Numbered from the stretch's first letter, positions 1 to 6,406 are shown. The stretch is DNA of 12,309 bases from an uncultured Phascolarctobacterium sp. (GCA_949287345.1 CASEGD010000113.1:1-12309), one strand, 5' to 3'. Numbers and translations: made by a program. The notes: a model not told the origin generated them from the sequence alone.

Positions 1-60
1 CGCAAACTTTTTGGTTAAATTTTTAATTTCCAATACAACAGGGGGCTGATTAGCGGTCAT
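1..60 (-). CDS. nikE: Nickel/cobalt-type ABC transporter, second ATPase (N-terminal fragment)
   Basis: Only the first 20 codons are inside the window. They start at an ATG at 60-58 and read [20 protein letters not shown], the usual beginning of an ABC ATPase (first beta-strand 'VLEIKNLTKKF'). The start overlaps the end of the preceding ATPase gene by 11 bases in another frame, which is typical of translationally coupled nikD-nikE or dppD-dppF pairs. In Opp/Dpp/Nik importers the two ATPases form a heterodimer that powers uptake. No Walker motifs are visible because the gene runs off the left edge. The assignment as the second ATPase rests on this start and on gene order. Confidence 0.8.
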   Translation of the reverse strand, partial: MTANQPPVVLEIKNLTKKFA

Positions 61-841
61 AATATTTTACCTCCCCCACTACCGGCACGGCTGCCAGCAG
101 TTCTTTGGTGTATGCGTCCTGCGGGTTGCTGATAACTTCGCGTTTGCCGCTTTCCACCACGCGCCCGTTTTTCATAACCACCAGTTTGTTGGATACATAC
201 GACGCCACGCCAAGGTTATGCGTAACCAGAATTACCGCCACACCAAACTCGTTGCGGATATCGACAATCTGGCGGATAATCTGCGCCTGCGTCGTTACGT
301 CCAGCGCGCTTGTCGGTTCATCTGCCAAAAGCAGCTTGGGGCGGAACACCATAGCCATGGCAATGCCCACGCGCTGGCGCATACCACCCGAAAGCTCAAA
401 CGGATAGCTCTGCATAATGCTTTCCGGGTTCGGCAGGCGCACCTTGTTCAGCATGTCCTTTGCCATTTCTGCGGCTTCGGCCTTTGTTTTTTCCGGCGCA
501 TGCGTGCGGATATAATCCACAAACTGCTCGCCTATACGGCGGATAAGGTTAATCATGTTGCCGCTGTCCTGAAAAATCATCGACATTTCACTGCCGCTGA
601 TTTTACGCCAGTCCTCACGCGTGTTTTTCAGCATATCGCGCCCGTCAAAAGTTATGCTGCCGCCCGAAACATGACCTCTGCCCGGCAGGCAGCCCATAAC
701 GGCACGGATAACGGTTGTTTTGCCGCTGCCCGATTCGCCTACAATTGACAGAATTTCGCCTTTATCAAGTTGAATGTTTACACCCGATACGGTAAGTTTG
801 CTGCCGTAACTGATGTTTAAATCCTTAACTTCCAGAAGCAT
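50..841 (-). CDS. nikD: Nickel/cobalt-type ABC transporter, first ATPase
   Basis: This 263-residue cytoplasmic ATPase energises the importer encoded by the upstream genes. Visible motifs are Walker A GESGSGKT (35-42), the Q-loop around Q91, signature ELSGGMRQR (149-157), Walker B LLLADEPT (170-177) and the H-loop His at 208. The Q-loop reads [16 protein letters not shown], whereas most members of the family have QDPxxSLNPxxxxGEQ. The short length, without the long C-terminal extension of OppD/DppD, fits NikD. The ATG at 841 follows an AAGGAG ribosome binding site that overlaps the stop codon of the binding-protein gene, so the two are tightly coupled. It could in principle serve a peptide importer. 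The NikA-like partner and the B12 riboswitch favour a metal substrate. Confidence 0.88.
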   Translation of the reverse strand: MLLEVKDLNISYGSKLTVSGVNIQLDKGEILSIVGESGSGKTTVIRAVMGCLPGRGHVSGGSITFDGRDMLKNTREDWRKISGSEMSMIFQDSGNMINLIRRIGEQFVDYIRTHAPEKTKAEAAEMAKDMLNKVRLPNPESIMQSYPFELSGGMRQRVGIAMAMVFRPKLLLADEPTSALDVTTQAQIIRQIVDIRNEFGVAVILVTHNLGVASYVSNKLVVMKNGRVVESGKREVISNPQDAYTKELLAAVPVVGEVKYYDR

Positions 842-851
842 TGCTTACTCC

Positions 852-2432
852 TTATTTGGCAGGTTTAACGTCCTTCGTCAGCCAGTAATAATCGCACGGC
901 ATAATTTTGGCGTTAGCAACAGCCTTACTGCTTATCATGTTGGTTTCCGGGTAGCCGAACACCAGCGAAGCAGCGTCTTCCATAATAATCTTCTGCATAT
1001 CAATAATCAGCGCACGGCGCTTGGCAGGGTCAAATTCCATTGCCAGCCTGTCGCTTAACGCGTCAAACGCAGGGTTGCTGTAACCGCTGCCGTTCTGCGG
1101 GTTGCTGCCGTTAACATTTGTTTTAAGGTACTGGTTAACAAATACCTCCGGGTCGCCCGCCGCAAGCGTCAAAATGTTGGAAATCAACAGGTCATATTCG
1201 CCGCGCGTGCCGATACCGTCCAGCACGTTGTAATCCACATTTTTAAGGTTTACTTTAATGCCAACCTTCTTGGCGTCAGCCTGAGTTGCTTCGGCAAACA
1301 GCGGCAGCTCGGCACGTCCGCTGTAAAAAATAAAGTCCAGTTCAAGGTTCTTGCCGTCCTTATCCACATAGCCGTCGTTATTGGTGTCCTTCCAGCCGGC
1401 TTCCGCCAGAAGCTGTTTGGCGCGCTCCACATTGTACTGGTTTTTATCCAGCGCCTTAATTTCATCAAAGCCGTAATCGACAGAAGGCGGCAGGTACGGT
1501 CCACCCGGCACAAAGGTATCTTTAAGCAGCACCTTGCAGTAGGTTTCGCGGTCCAGCGAGCTTAAAAGCGCTTCGCGCAGACGTTTATCCGCCATCGGCT
1601 TGCCGTCTGCCACGTTAATACGTGCTAAAACGTCGCGCAGGGACGCAATGGTGCTGATGTTGAATTTGTCTTTATCTTCAAAAAGCTGCAAATCGCCCGG
1701 CGCAATATTGACAGCCATGTCAATTTCACCGCTCTGCAAAGCCATGGCGCGGGTGTTCGGGTCATCAATGGTCGGGATTTCTACATGTTTAAACGGAACT
1801 TCGCCGTCCCAATAATGCGGGTTGGCGTCCATAACCGCTTTAGCCTTGCTGTATTCCTTAACCATGTACGGTCCGGTGCAGATAGGGCCCTGTTTAGCAT
1901 AATCTCGGTCCGTCACGCTGGTATCAACAATTATGAACAGCGGGTCGCCCAACATGCCCGGCAGGGTTGCCACCGGCGTTTGGGTTTTAATCATTACGTT
2001 CTGCCCGTCGGCGGTGATGCTTGCAGGCTCAAACATGGCATGCGCACGCGCAGCCTTTTCAAAAGTACGTTCAATGGATTTTTTAACGGCCTCGCCCGTT
2101 ACTTTGTTGCCGTTGCTGAACACAGCTTTATCGTTAATTTTAAAAGTCCATGTTAATTTATCGTCGCTGACGCTCCAGCTTTCTGCAAGCCACGGCACTG
2201 CATTCATTTTCTCGTCAAACTTTACAAGGCATTCACCAAGGCCGTAACGCATTACCACCCAGCCAAAATAGTTATCGGTCGGTTCAAGGCTGTCGGCAAA
2301 ATTGGTAACGCCAAATTTTAAGGTGTCACCCGTTGCCGCCGCACTTTTATCGTCGCCGCCGCAGCCTGCCGCCGCGAATGCCAAAAGCCCCATCATTGCC
2401 AGTGCCGCCGTAAGTTTAGCCGCTTTATTCAT
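852..2432 (-). CDS. nikA: NikA-like substrate-binding lipoprotein of a nickel/cobalt-type ABC importer
   Basis: This 526-residue protein is a family 5 extracellular solute-binding protein (SBP_bac_5: NikA/OppA/DppA). The N-terminus is a lipoprotein signal with lysines at 3 and 6, a hydrophobic stretch and AAGC, giving a candidate lipidated Cys24 (the -3 residue is Ala rather than Leu, so the lipobox is slightly weak). The mature part shows the typical signature PWLAESWSVSDDKLTWTFKI near 80-100 and a 'GTGPY'-like CTGPYM near 165. A segment RAHAMFE aligns by eye with the RHAW segment of E. coli NikA that contributes to chelate binding. In a diderm Firmicute it would sit in the periplasm on the inner membrane. 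It lies between the permease genes and the ATPase genes, with an AGAGGAAG ribosome binding site and a 24-base gap after nikC. Cobalt rather than nickel is inferred only from the riboswitch. Confidence 0.85.
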   Translation of the reverse strand: MNKAAKLTAALAMMGLLAFAAAGCGGDDKSAAATGDTLKFGVTNFADSLEPTDNYFGWVVMRYGLGECLVKFDEKMNAVPWLAESWSVSDDKLTWTFKINDKAVFSNGNKVTGEAVKKSIERTFEKAARAHAMFEPASITADGQNVMIKTQTPVATLPGMLGDPLFIIVDTSVTDRDYAKQGPICTGPYMVKEYSKAKAVMDANPHYWDGEVPFKHVEIPTIDDPNTRAMALQSGEIDMAVNIAPGDLQLFEDKDKFNISTIASLRDVLARINVADGKPMADKRLREALLSSLDRETYCKVLLKDTFVPGGPYLPPSVDYGFDEIKALDKNQYNVERAKQLLAEAGWKDTNNDGYVDKDGKNLELDFIFYSGRAELPLFAEATQADAKKVGIKVNLKNVDYNVLDGIGTRGEYDLLISNILTLAAGDPEVFVNQYLKTNVNGSNPQNGSGYSNPAFDALSDRLAMEFDPAKRRALIIDMQKIIMEDAASLVFGYPETNMISSKAVANAKIMPCDYYWLTKDVKPAK

Positions 2433-2456
2433 AAATCCATCTTCCTCTCTAATACC

Positions 2457-3287
2457 CTATTCTTCCTGCCGCGGGTCCAGCACATCGCGCAGTGCGTCGC
2501 CCCACAGGTTAAAAATTACAACCGTTATAAAAATGGCAAGCCCCGGGAAAATCATCAGCCACGGCGCTGTTTGCAGCTGCTGCCTGCCTTCGTTAAGCAT
2601 TAAGCCCCATTCAGGCGCAGGTGGCTGCGAGCCGAAGCCCAGGAAAGACAGCCCTGCCAGTTCCATCATCATCGCGCCGATATCGGACGCCGCCGTAATA
2701 ACCATCAGCGGCAGAATATTCGGCAAAATGTGTTTCCATAATATATGTGTTGAAGTGCCGCCGTTAACGATGGCTGCTTCAACAAAATCGCGTTTTTTAA
2801 CTTTTAAAACCATGCTGCGTGCCAGTCGCGCGTACTTCGTCCACGTTACAACCGTCAGCGCAATAATCGCGTTAATCAGGCTGCCGCCCAGAATGCCCGC
2901 AATGGCAATCGCCAAAATCATGCCCGGGAAGGAAATCATCATATCCGCCACGCGCATAATAACAACGTCAACCTTGCCGCCAAAATAACCTGCCACAACG
3001 CCCAGCGTGGTGCCGATAACAAAAATTACCGTTACCAGAATCAGCACGCTGCTTAAGGAATACGCCGCGCCATACAAAACGCGGCTGAAATTATCGCGCC
3101 CCAGCTTATCCGTGCCAAACCAGTGGTCGGCACTCGGCGCAAGGTAAGCGTTCTGCATCGTTGCCTCCAGCGGGTCGTAAGGCGCAATTAACGGCGCTGC
3201 CAGCGCGACGGCGATAAGCAGCAGCACAAAAAAGCTGGTTACGGCAAAGGCACGGTTGGTTTTAAGCCCATTGATAAGTGTCTGCAT
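2457..3287 (-). CDS. nikC: Nickel/cobalt-type ABC transporter permease, NikC/DppC family
   Basis: This 276-residue inner-membrane permease has an N-terminal hydrophobic helix (about 15-35) followed by the family's conserved LAPYDP-like loop, here APLIAPYDPLEATMQNAYLAP, and then HWFGTDKLGRDNFSRVLYGA, which is the classic DppC/NikC signature. The EAA coupling loop that contacts the ATPases is VEAAIVNGGTSTHILWKHILPNILP (about 168-192). Several further hydrophobic segments match the usual five to six transmembrane helices. The ATG at 3287 begins one base after the TAA of nikB, so the two permeases are almost certainly co-translated. The family also includes peptide permeases, and the sequence alone does not separate peptide from metal transport. 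Confidence 0.88.
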   Translation of the reverse strand: MQTLINGLKTNRAFAVTSFFVLLLIAVALAAPLIAPYDPLEATMQNAYLAPSADHWFGTDKLGRDNFSRVLYGAAYSLSSVLILVTVIFVIGTTLGVVAGYFGGKVDVVIMRVADMMISFPGMILAIAIAGILGGSLINAIIALTVVTWTKYARLARSMVLKVKKRDFVEAAIVNGGTSTHILWKHILPNILPLMVITAASDIGAMMMELAGLSFLGFGSQPPAPEWGLMLNEGRQQLQTAPWLMIFPGLAIFITVVIFNLWGDALRDVLDPRQEE

Positions 3288-3288
3288 A

Positions 3289-4233
3289 TTACCTGCCTGC
3301 CTTTCTTAAGCGCGGGTCAAGATGGTTGTAGGAAGCATCGATGATAAGGTTAATCACCATATACATCAGCGCAATCCACAGCACAATGCCCTGCACCAGC
3401 TGAAAATCGCGGTAAATAATGCTTTGCACCGCAAGGTAGCCAAGCCCCGGCCACGAAAATACAATTTCCACAACGGCCGCACCGCCAAGCAGGTTGCCGA
3501 AGGAAAGGCCGAGCAGCGTAATCAGCGGCAGCATGGCGTTGGGCAGAACTTCTTTCCATAAAATATGGCTTTCGCTCATGCCGCGCGCACGCGCACCAAC
3601 AACGTAATCCTGGTTCAGTTCTTCCAACACGGCGGTACGCACCTGCCGCGTAAATTTGGACGCCATAACAATGCCCAGCGTCAGCGCCGGTAAAATTAAA
3701 GTTTCAAGGCTTACGCGACCGCCGACAATCGGCAGAAGCCGCAGTTTTAAACCGAAAATCCATAACAGCATTAAGCCCATCCAAAAATTGGGGACGGATA
3801 CGCCGACAAAAGTCAAGCCGCGCACAACGTAATCGAACACACTGCCATGCTTAACGGCGCTGTAAATGCCCGCCGGTATGGAAACCACCAGCATAAACAC
3901 CGTTGAAGCCAGCGCCAGTATTACCGTTGCGGGCAGGCTTTCCATAAGCTGCTCCACCACCGGCTTTTTAACCATGTATGAGAAGCCAAAATCGCCCTGC
4001 ACGGCACGCCCCAGCCAGTCAAGATACTGGAAAATAAACGGTTTATCCAGTCCCAGCTCATGGCGCAGCGCGTCAATTTCCTGCTGGCTGACGATAATAT
4101 CCTCGTTGCCGGCAATCATCTGGCGCACCGGGTCGCCCGGCGACAGCATAACCAGCGCAAAGGTTATAAAGCTGATGCCCAGAAGAACAACCACTATCTG
4201 CGCTATGCGGCTTAATAATTGCTTATTAGTCAC
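3289..4233 (-). CDS. nikB: Nickel/cobalt-type ABC transporter permease, NikB/DppB family (first gene of the operon)
   Basis: This inner-membrane permease starts with a hydrophobic helix (about 10-32), then LSPGDPVRQMIAG, the conserved periplasmic segment of DppB/NikB proteins, and ends in NHLDPRLRK, also typical. The EAA loop is GARARGMSESHILWKEVLPNAMLP. I choose the GTG at 4233 as start because the only ribosome binding site, GGAG at about 4250, is 10 bases upstream of it. A TTG at 4239 is in the same frame but only 4 bases from that site, and an ATG at 4243 is in another frame and stops after five codons. As the first gene of the nikBCADE unit, it follows a cobalamin riboswitch and terminator hairpin, so its expression should drop when cobalamin is abundant. 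Confidence 0.87.
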   Translation of the reverse strand: MTNKQLLSRIAQIVVVLLGISFITFALVMLSPGDPVRQMIAGNEDIIVSQQEIDALRHELGLDKPFIFQYLDWLGRAVQGDFGFSYMVKKPVVEQLMESLPATVILALASTVFMLVVSIPAGIYSAVKHGSVFDYVVRGLTFVGVSVPNFWMGLMLLWIFGLKLRLLPIVGGRVSLETLILPALTLGIVMASKFTRQVRTAVLEELNQDYVVGARARGMSESHILWKEVLPNAMLPLITLLGLSFGNLLGGAAVVEIVFSWPGLGYLAVQSIIYRDFQLVQGIVLWIALMYMVINLIIDASYNHLDPRLRKAGR

Positions 4234-4275
4234 AACCAAACATCTCCATCACAAACAAGTCCGTAAACACAAAAT

Positions 4276-4300
4276 CTCCGCCGCGGTTCTGGCAGCGGAG
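4276..4300 (-). terminator. Terminator-like hairpin of the nik-operon riboswitch
   Basis: On the minus strand CTCCGCTGC and GCGGCGGAG can form a 9-bp stem (one G-U pair) with a 7-base loop, followed by ATTTTGTGTTT. It lies between the cobalamin aptamer and nikB, where a transcription-attenuation hairpin is expected. The U-rich tail is interrupted, so termination may be partial. The sequence CTCTC just before the stem could instead pair with GAGAG near 4325-4335 and act as an antiterminator. That is inference from base pairing by eye. Confidence 0.6.
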
Positions 4301-4339
4301 AGTAAAAGCAAATTAAAGCATCTTCTGCTCTCGCCACCT

Positions 4340-4466
4340 CGCCGTCACCCGCAGCACCGGAAAGCGTTAAAGGCTGCGCTCTGACTTACACCTGCGTGCT
4401 TACAGTGGCGTGACCGTGCCGGATTTGCACCGGCTTCCCTGATTTACCCCTCGCGGGCACCTTTAA
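4340..4466 (-). ncRNA. Cobalamin riboswitch upstream of nikBCADE
   Basis: The minus strand carries the cobalamin aptamer core: AGGTGCC, then GGGAA, CCGG-TGCAAAT-CCGG, the B12-box-like GCCACTGT at about 4408-4401, and AGTCAG. The closing stem P1 is AAAGG (4464-4460) with CCTTT (4373-4369). A loop GTCAC (4414-4410) is complementary to GTGAC (4348-4344) in a downstream hairpin, as expected for the L5-L13 kissing contact that senses ligand. The core from P1 to P1 is only about 96 bases, so large peripheral helices appear to be missing, as in compact class II cobalamin riboswitches. It precedes a terminator-like hairpin and nikB. The aptamer match is strong; the exact ends are approximate. Confidence 0.92.
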
Positions 4467-4473
4467 CAAACTT

Positions 4474-4502
4474 ATTGTAGCACTAATTCCTATTAAAGTA
4501 AA
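4474..4502 (-). promoter_or_regulatory. Promoter of the riboswitch-nikBCADE transcript
   Basis: On the minus strand TTTACT (4502-4497) and TACAAT (4479-4474) are separated by 17 bases, and TG at the extended -10 position gives TGCTACAAT. Transcription would start near 4467, just before P1 of the aptamer. The matching promoter upstream of the porin riboswitch has the same AGTGCTA at the end of its spacer. Confidence 0.7.
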
Positions 4503-4540
4503 TAATTTTCTTGTAAAATATTTCAATTAGTAATTTATAC

Positions 4541-4562
4541 GGTATACCCGTATGGGTATACC
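4541..4562. promoter_or_regulatory. Inverted-repeat operator candidate upstream of the nik promoter
   Basis: GGTATACCC (4541-4549) and GGGTATACC (4554-4562) form a perfect 9-bp inverted repeat around a GTAT spacer. The core TATACCCGTATGGGTATA differs at one of 18 positions from a site upstream of the porin promoter. The centre is 72.5 bases upstream of the -10 box edge, about -84 from the predicted start. The TA-CCC/GGG-TA pattern resembles operators of CsoR/RcnR-family metal sensors; that assignment is inference. It is too GC-light and lacks a T-tract, so it is unlikely to be a terminator. Confidence 0.65.
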
Positions 4563-4575
4563 TGCCGTAAAATGC

Positions 4576-4604
4576 AAAAAGCCGCCGCGGGCATGCGGGG
4601 CTTT
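4576..4604 (-). terminator. Intrinsic terminator of the SLH porin gene
   Basis: On the minus strand AAAGCC-CCGC pairs with GCGG-(C)-GGCTTT, a 10-bp stem with one bulged C and a 6-base loop, followed by TTTTT. It lies 50 bases after the porin stop codon and before the operator of the next transcription unit. Confidence 0.8.
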
Positions 4605-4654
4605 CTGCAACAGTAGTAAGAAATTAAGCAGTAATCAAAATCAAACATTAAATT

Positions 4655-5893
4655 TTAGAACATAAACTGTAAACGGCTCCAGATAACTCTGTCATCAAGG
4701 CCGCTTTCCTTGCCTTCAAGGTCGTAGTAGTGCAGCTGGTAAACCATGTTTTTGGCAACAGTTACACCGCCGCCGACCATGTAACCTTTAAAGCCTTCCT
4801 TGGCGAACAAATCCCAGTCGCCGGTAAACATGGTATGCGCAACCGTTGTGCCCACGCCCTGATTGTAATAATTAGCAAACAGACCATAGCTGCCGGGCTT
4901 GTTTTTATCGGCGCCCTTGTAGTTAAGTCCGATAACGTAACCGTCATCATCTGCGCCTAGCGCAATGCCTGCGGCTTTATCGTTGTCAGTATTCAAATAA
5001 GTTGCCGCCAGCTGAACATCTCCAAAATTATATCTGGCGCTTACGTTCCATACGGAATTATCGCCGCTTTCCGCCGTCGGCACAAAGCCGGTCAGCGTCA
5101 TGGTGTTGGCGCCAGCAGCGTCTTTAAATTCATCATAACCTGCGGAAAGGCTTAAATCGCCAAGCCTGCCGCTGATTTCCGCACCCCACATTTTATTGTA
5201 ACCATAATCGGTCGGCTTGCCGTAATAAGCGCTTACTTTTACGTCCTTGCCATAGCTTGCGCGGATAAACTCTGCGGTGTCATCATACAGATAACCGTTG
5301 GCAAGGTAATGGTCGCCCTTACCGGCGATAACCTTTAAGCCGCCCAGTTTACCGGATACATAAGCCTGATTAAGTTTCAAATCATCGTTGCCGTTGTCAT
5401 CGGCAAGGTTCTGGTCGTTCTGCAAACGCCCGGTGTAGCTCCAGTCATCATTAATTTGTCCGTTGACAAACAAACGGGTACGCAGGCGGTGTTTGGCAAC
5501 TTTGCCGTTGGTTTTCTGCATATCGCCGCTGCGGTCGCCGTATTCGTAACGCACCTGACCGGTAATTTTTACGTTATCGGTTTTGTTTTCGAGCTGTGCC
5601 ACACGCACGCCAAGACTGTCCAGCTCACCGGCAAATTCTGATGCCAGCTTGTCAACATTTGCGCCCCTCGCCATTGCTTTAGCAACAATCTGCGCCATTT
5701 CGTAACGGGTCATCAGCCTATCGCCGCCGTAAGTGCCGTCGAGGTAACCGTCCACCACGCCCTCTGCCGCAAGCTTGCTGACAGCGTCATACGCCCAGTG
5801 TCCTTGCGGCACATCACTGAACGGATTGGCTGCATACGCCGATGCCGTCACGCCCAGCGCCATCGCCGCCGCAAGCACCAAAGATTTTTTCAT
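4655..5893 (-). CDS. SLH-domain outer-membrane porin (OmpM-like)
   Basis: This 412-residue protein has a Sec signal ending AYA|AN (cleavage after about residue 21) and one S-layer homology domain at about 24-74 (FSDVP, GHWAYDAV, GYLDGTYGGDRLMTRYEMAQI). A short coiled-coil stretch follows at about 80-105 (VAQLENKTDNVKI), and the rest is rich in alternating aromatic and polar strands from about 108 to the final residue Phe412 (WSRLQFMF), the signature of a beta-barrel. In Negativicutes such proteins bind secondary cell-wall polymer through the SLH domain and form channels in the outer membrane. The ATG at 5893 has an AGGAGG site 9 bases upstream. It is a single-gene unit, preceded by a cobalamin riboswitch and a terminator, and followed by its own terminator. 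Control by B12 suggests a channel for cobalamin, cobalt or a chelate rather than a housekeeping porin; that role is inferred. Confidence 0.92.
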   Translation of the reverse strand: MKKSLVLAAAMALGVTASAYAANPFSDVPQGHWAYDAVSKLAAEGVVDGYLDGTYGGDRLMTRYEMAQIVAKAMARGANVDKLASEFAGELDSLGVRVAQLENKTDNVKITGQVRYEYGDRSGDMQKTNGKVAKHRLRTRLFVNGQINDDWSYTGRLQNDQNLADDNGNDDLKLNQAYVSGKLGGLKVIAGKGDHYLANGYLYDDTAEFIRASYGKDVKVSAYYGKPTDYGYNKMWGAEISGRLGDLSLSAGYDEFKDAAGANTMTLTGFVPTAESGDNSVWNVSARYNFGDVQLAATYLNTDNDKAAGIALGADDDGYVIGLNYKGADKNKPGSYGLFANYYNQGVGTTVAHTMFTGDWDLFAKEGFKGYMVGGGVTVAKNMVYQLHYYDLEGKESGLDDRVIWSRLQFMF

Positions 5894-5917
5894 TTTACCA
5901 TGCCTCCTGTCACAAAT

Positions 5918-5972
5918 AAACGGTTATGCCGTTTAACAGTAAAATCCGCGGCAGGCGGCTTAAACCTGCCGC
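5918..5972 (-). other. Two hairpins in the porin leader between terminator and start codon
   Basis: On the minus strand GCGGCAGG (5972-5965) pairs with CCTGCCGC (5955-5948) over 8 bp with a 9-base loop, and AAACGG (5934-5929) pairs with CCGTTT (5923-5918) over 6 bp with a 5-base loop. Neither is followed by a T-tract, so they are not terminators. They sit in the stretch of about 135 bases between the riboswitch terminator and the ribosome binding site. They may stabilise the mRNA or affect ribosome access; no function is shown. Confidence 0.5.
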
Positions 5973-6027
5973 AATTAAACAGCGCGCACTGCAAACTGCG
6001 GGCACCGGCAAAATGAACAAACCCAAT

Positions 6028-6058
6028 AAAAAACCGCTTCGGTTATAGTCCGAAACGG
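6028..6058 (-). terminator. Intrinsic terminator of the porin riboswitch
   Basis: On the minus strand CCGTTTCGG (6058-6050) pairs with CCGAAGCGG (6042-6034), 9 bp with one G-U pair and a 7-base loop, followed at once by TTTTTTATTG. It lies downstream of the aptamer and about 135 bases before the porin gene, so it is the likely transcription switch: high cobalamin should favour termination here. Confidence 0.85.
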
Positions 6059-6097
6059 TAAAAAACATGTATATCCGGTCTTATGCCGGAATGTTAA

Positions 6098-6251
6098 TTA
6101 CCCGTCTCCCGCAGGTTAAGCTGCAATGCTTATGTACAGCAACTTGCTGGCTTTGGGCTTTACAGGGGTAAAAGGCTTGCAAAGAATAAGTTAAGCGCCC
6201 TTACAGCGGCGGGACCGCACCGGACTTGCACCGGTTAACATTACTGTACAT
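6098..6251 (-). ncRNA. Cobalamin riboswitch upstream of the SLH porin
   Basis: The minus strand has CCGG-TGCAAGT-CCGG followed by TGCGGTCCCGCCGCTGTAA, the core of the cobalamin aptamer. Stem P1 is a perfect 8-bp pairing of ATGTACAG (6251-6244) with CTGTACAT (6139-6132). The loop TCCCGC (6214-6209) is complementary to GCGGGA in the loop of a downstream hairpin (stem 6098-6103 with 6114-6119), matching the L5-L13 kissing contact. Deviations are GTTAACC where GGGAA usually stands, GCCGCTG instead of GCCACTG, and CCAGCAAGTT in place of the AGTCAG region. There is an extra small hairpin near 6160-6180 that the nik riboswitch lacks. The call is strong on the core and weaker on full consensus. Confidence 0.86.
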
Positions 6252-6272
6252 GCTGTATTAAGTTATACCATT

Positions 6273-6301
6273 ATATTAGCACTATTTATTATTAGTGTCA
6301 A
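6273..6301 (-). promoter_or_regulatory. Promoter of the riboswitch-porin transcript
   Basis: On the minus strand a perfect TTGACA (6301-6296) and TAATAT (6278-6273) are 17 bases apart, with TG at the extended -10 position (TGCTAATAT). Transcription would start near 6266, 15 bases before stem P1 of the aptamer. Confidence 0.8.
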
Positions 6302-6341
6302 TAATTATTTATTTTTAATTCTTATTTAAATTTTTATGCTA

Positions 6342-6359
6342 TATACCGGTATGGGTATA
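6342..6359. promoter_or_regulatory. Inverted-repeat operator candidate upstream of the porin promoter
   Basis: TATACC (6342-6347) and GGTATA (6354-6359) flank six bases; the 18-mer TATACCGGTATGGGTATA matches the site upstream of the nik promoter at 17 of 18 positions. Its centre is 72.5 bases from the upstream edge of the -10 box, the same as at the nik site, and a 40-base AT-rich stretch separates it from the -35 box in both. A shared DNA-binding regulator is inferred. Confidence 0.65.
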
Positions 6360-6406
6360 AATATGCTACCGGAATTTACCTGCGCTATAGTTGCATTACC
6401 AAGCAC

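Noticed and set aside
2302..2988. A 228-codon open frame on the plus strand over nikA and nikC
   Set aside because: Antisense shadow of two clear transporter genes, with low-complexity composition and no recognisable domain.
4226..4243. ATG at 4243 as start of nikB or of a five-codon leader peptide (MFGCD)
   Set aside because: It is out of frame with nikB and GGAG lies directly against it with no spacing, so initiation there is unlikely.
4541..4562. Perfect inverted repeat as the porin terminator
   Set aside because: A better terminator with a T-tract lies at 4576-4604, and the same sequence recurs upstream of the porin promoter where no gene ends.
5891..5902. Three-codon frame ATG GTA AAA TGA overlapping the porin start
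   Set aside because: The ATG is one base from AGGAGG, too close for initiation; most likely chance.
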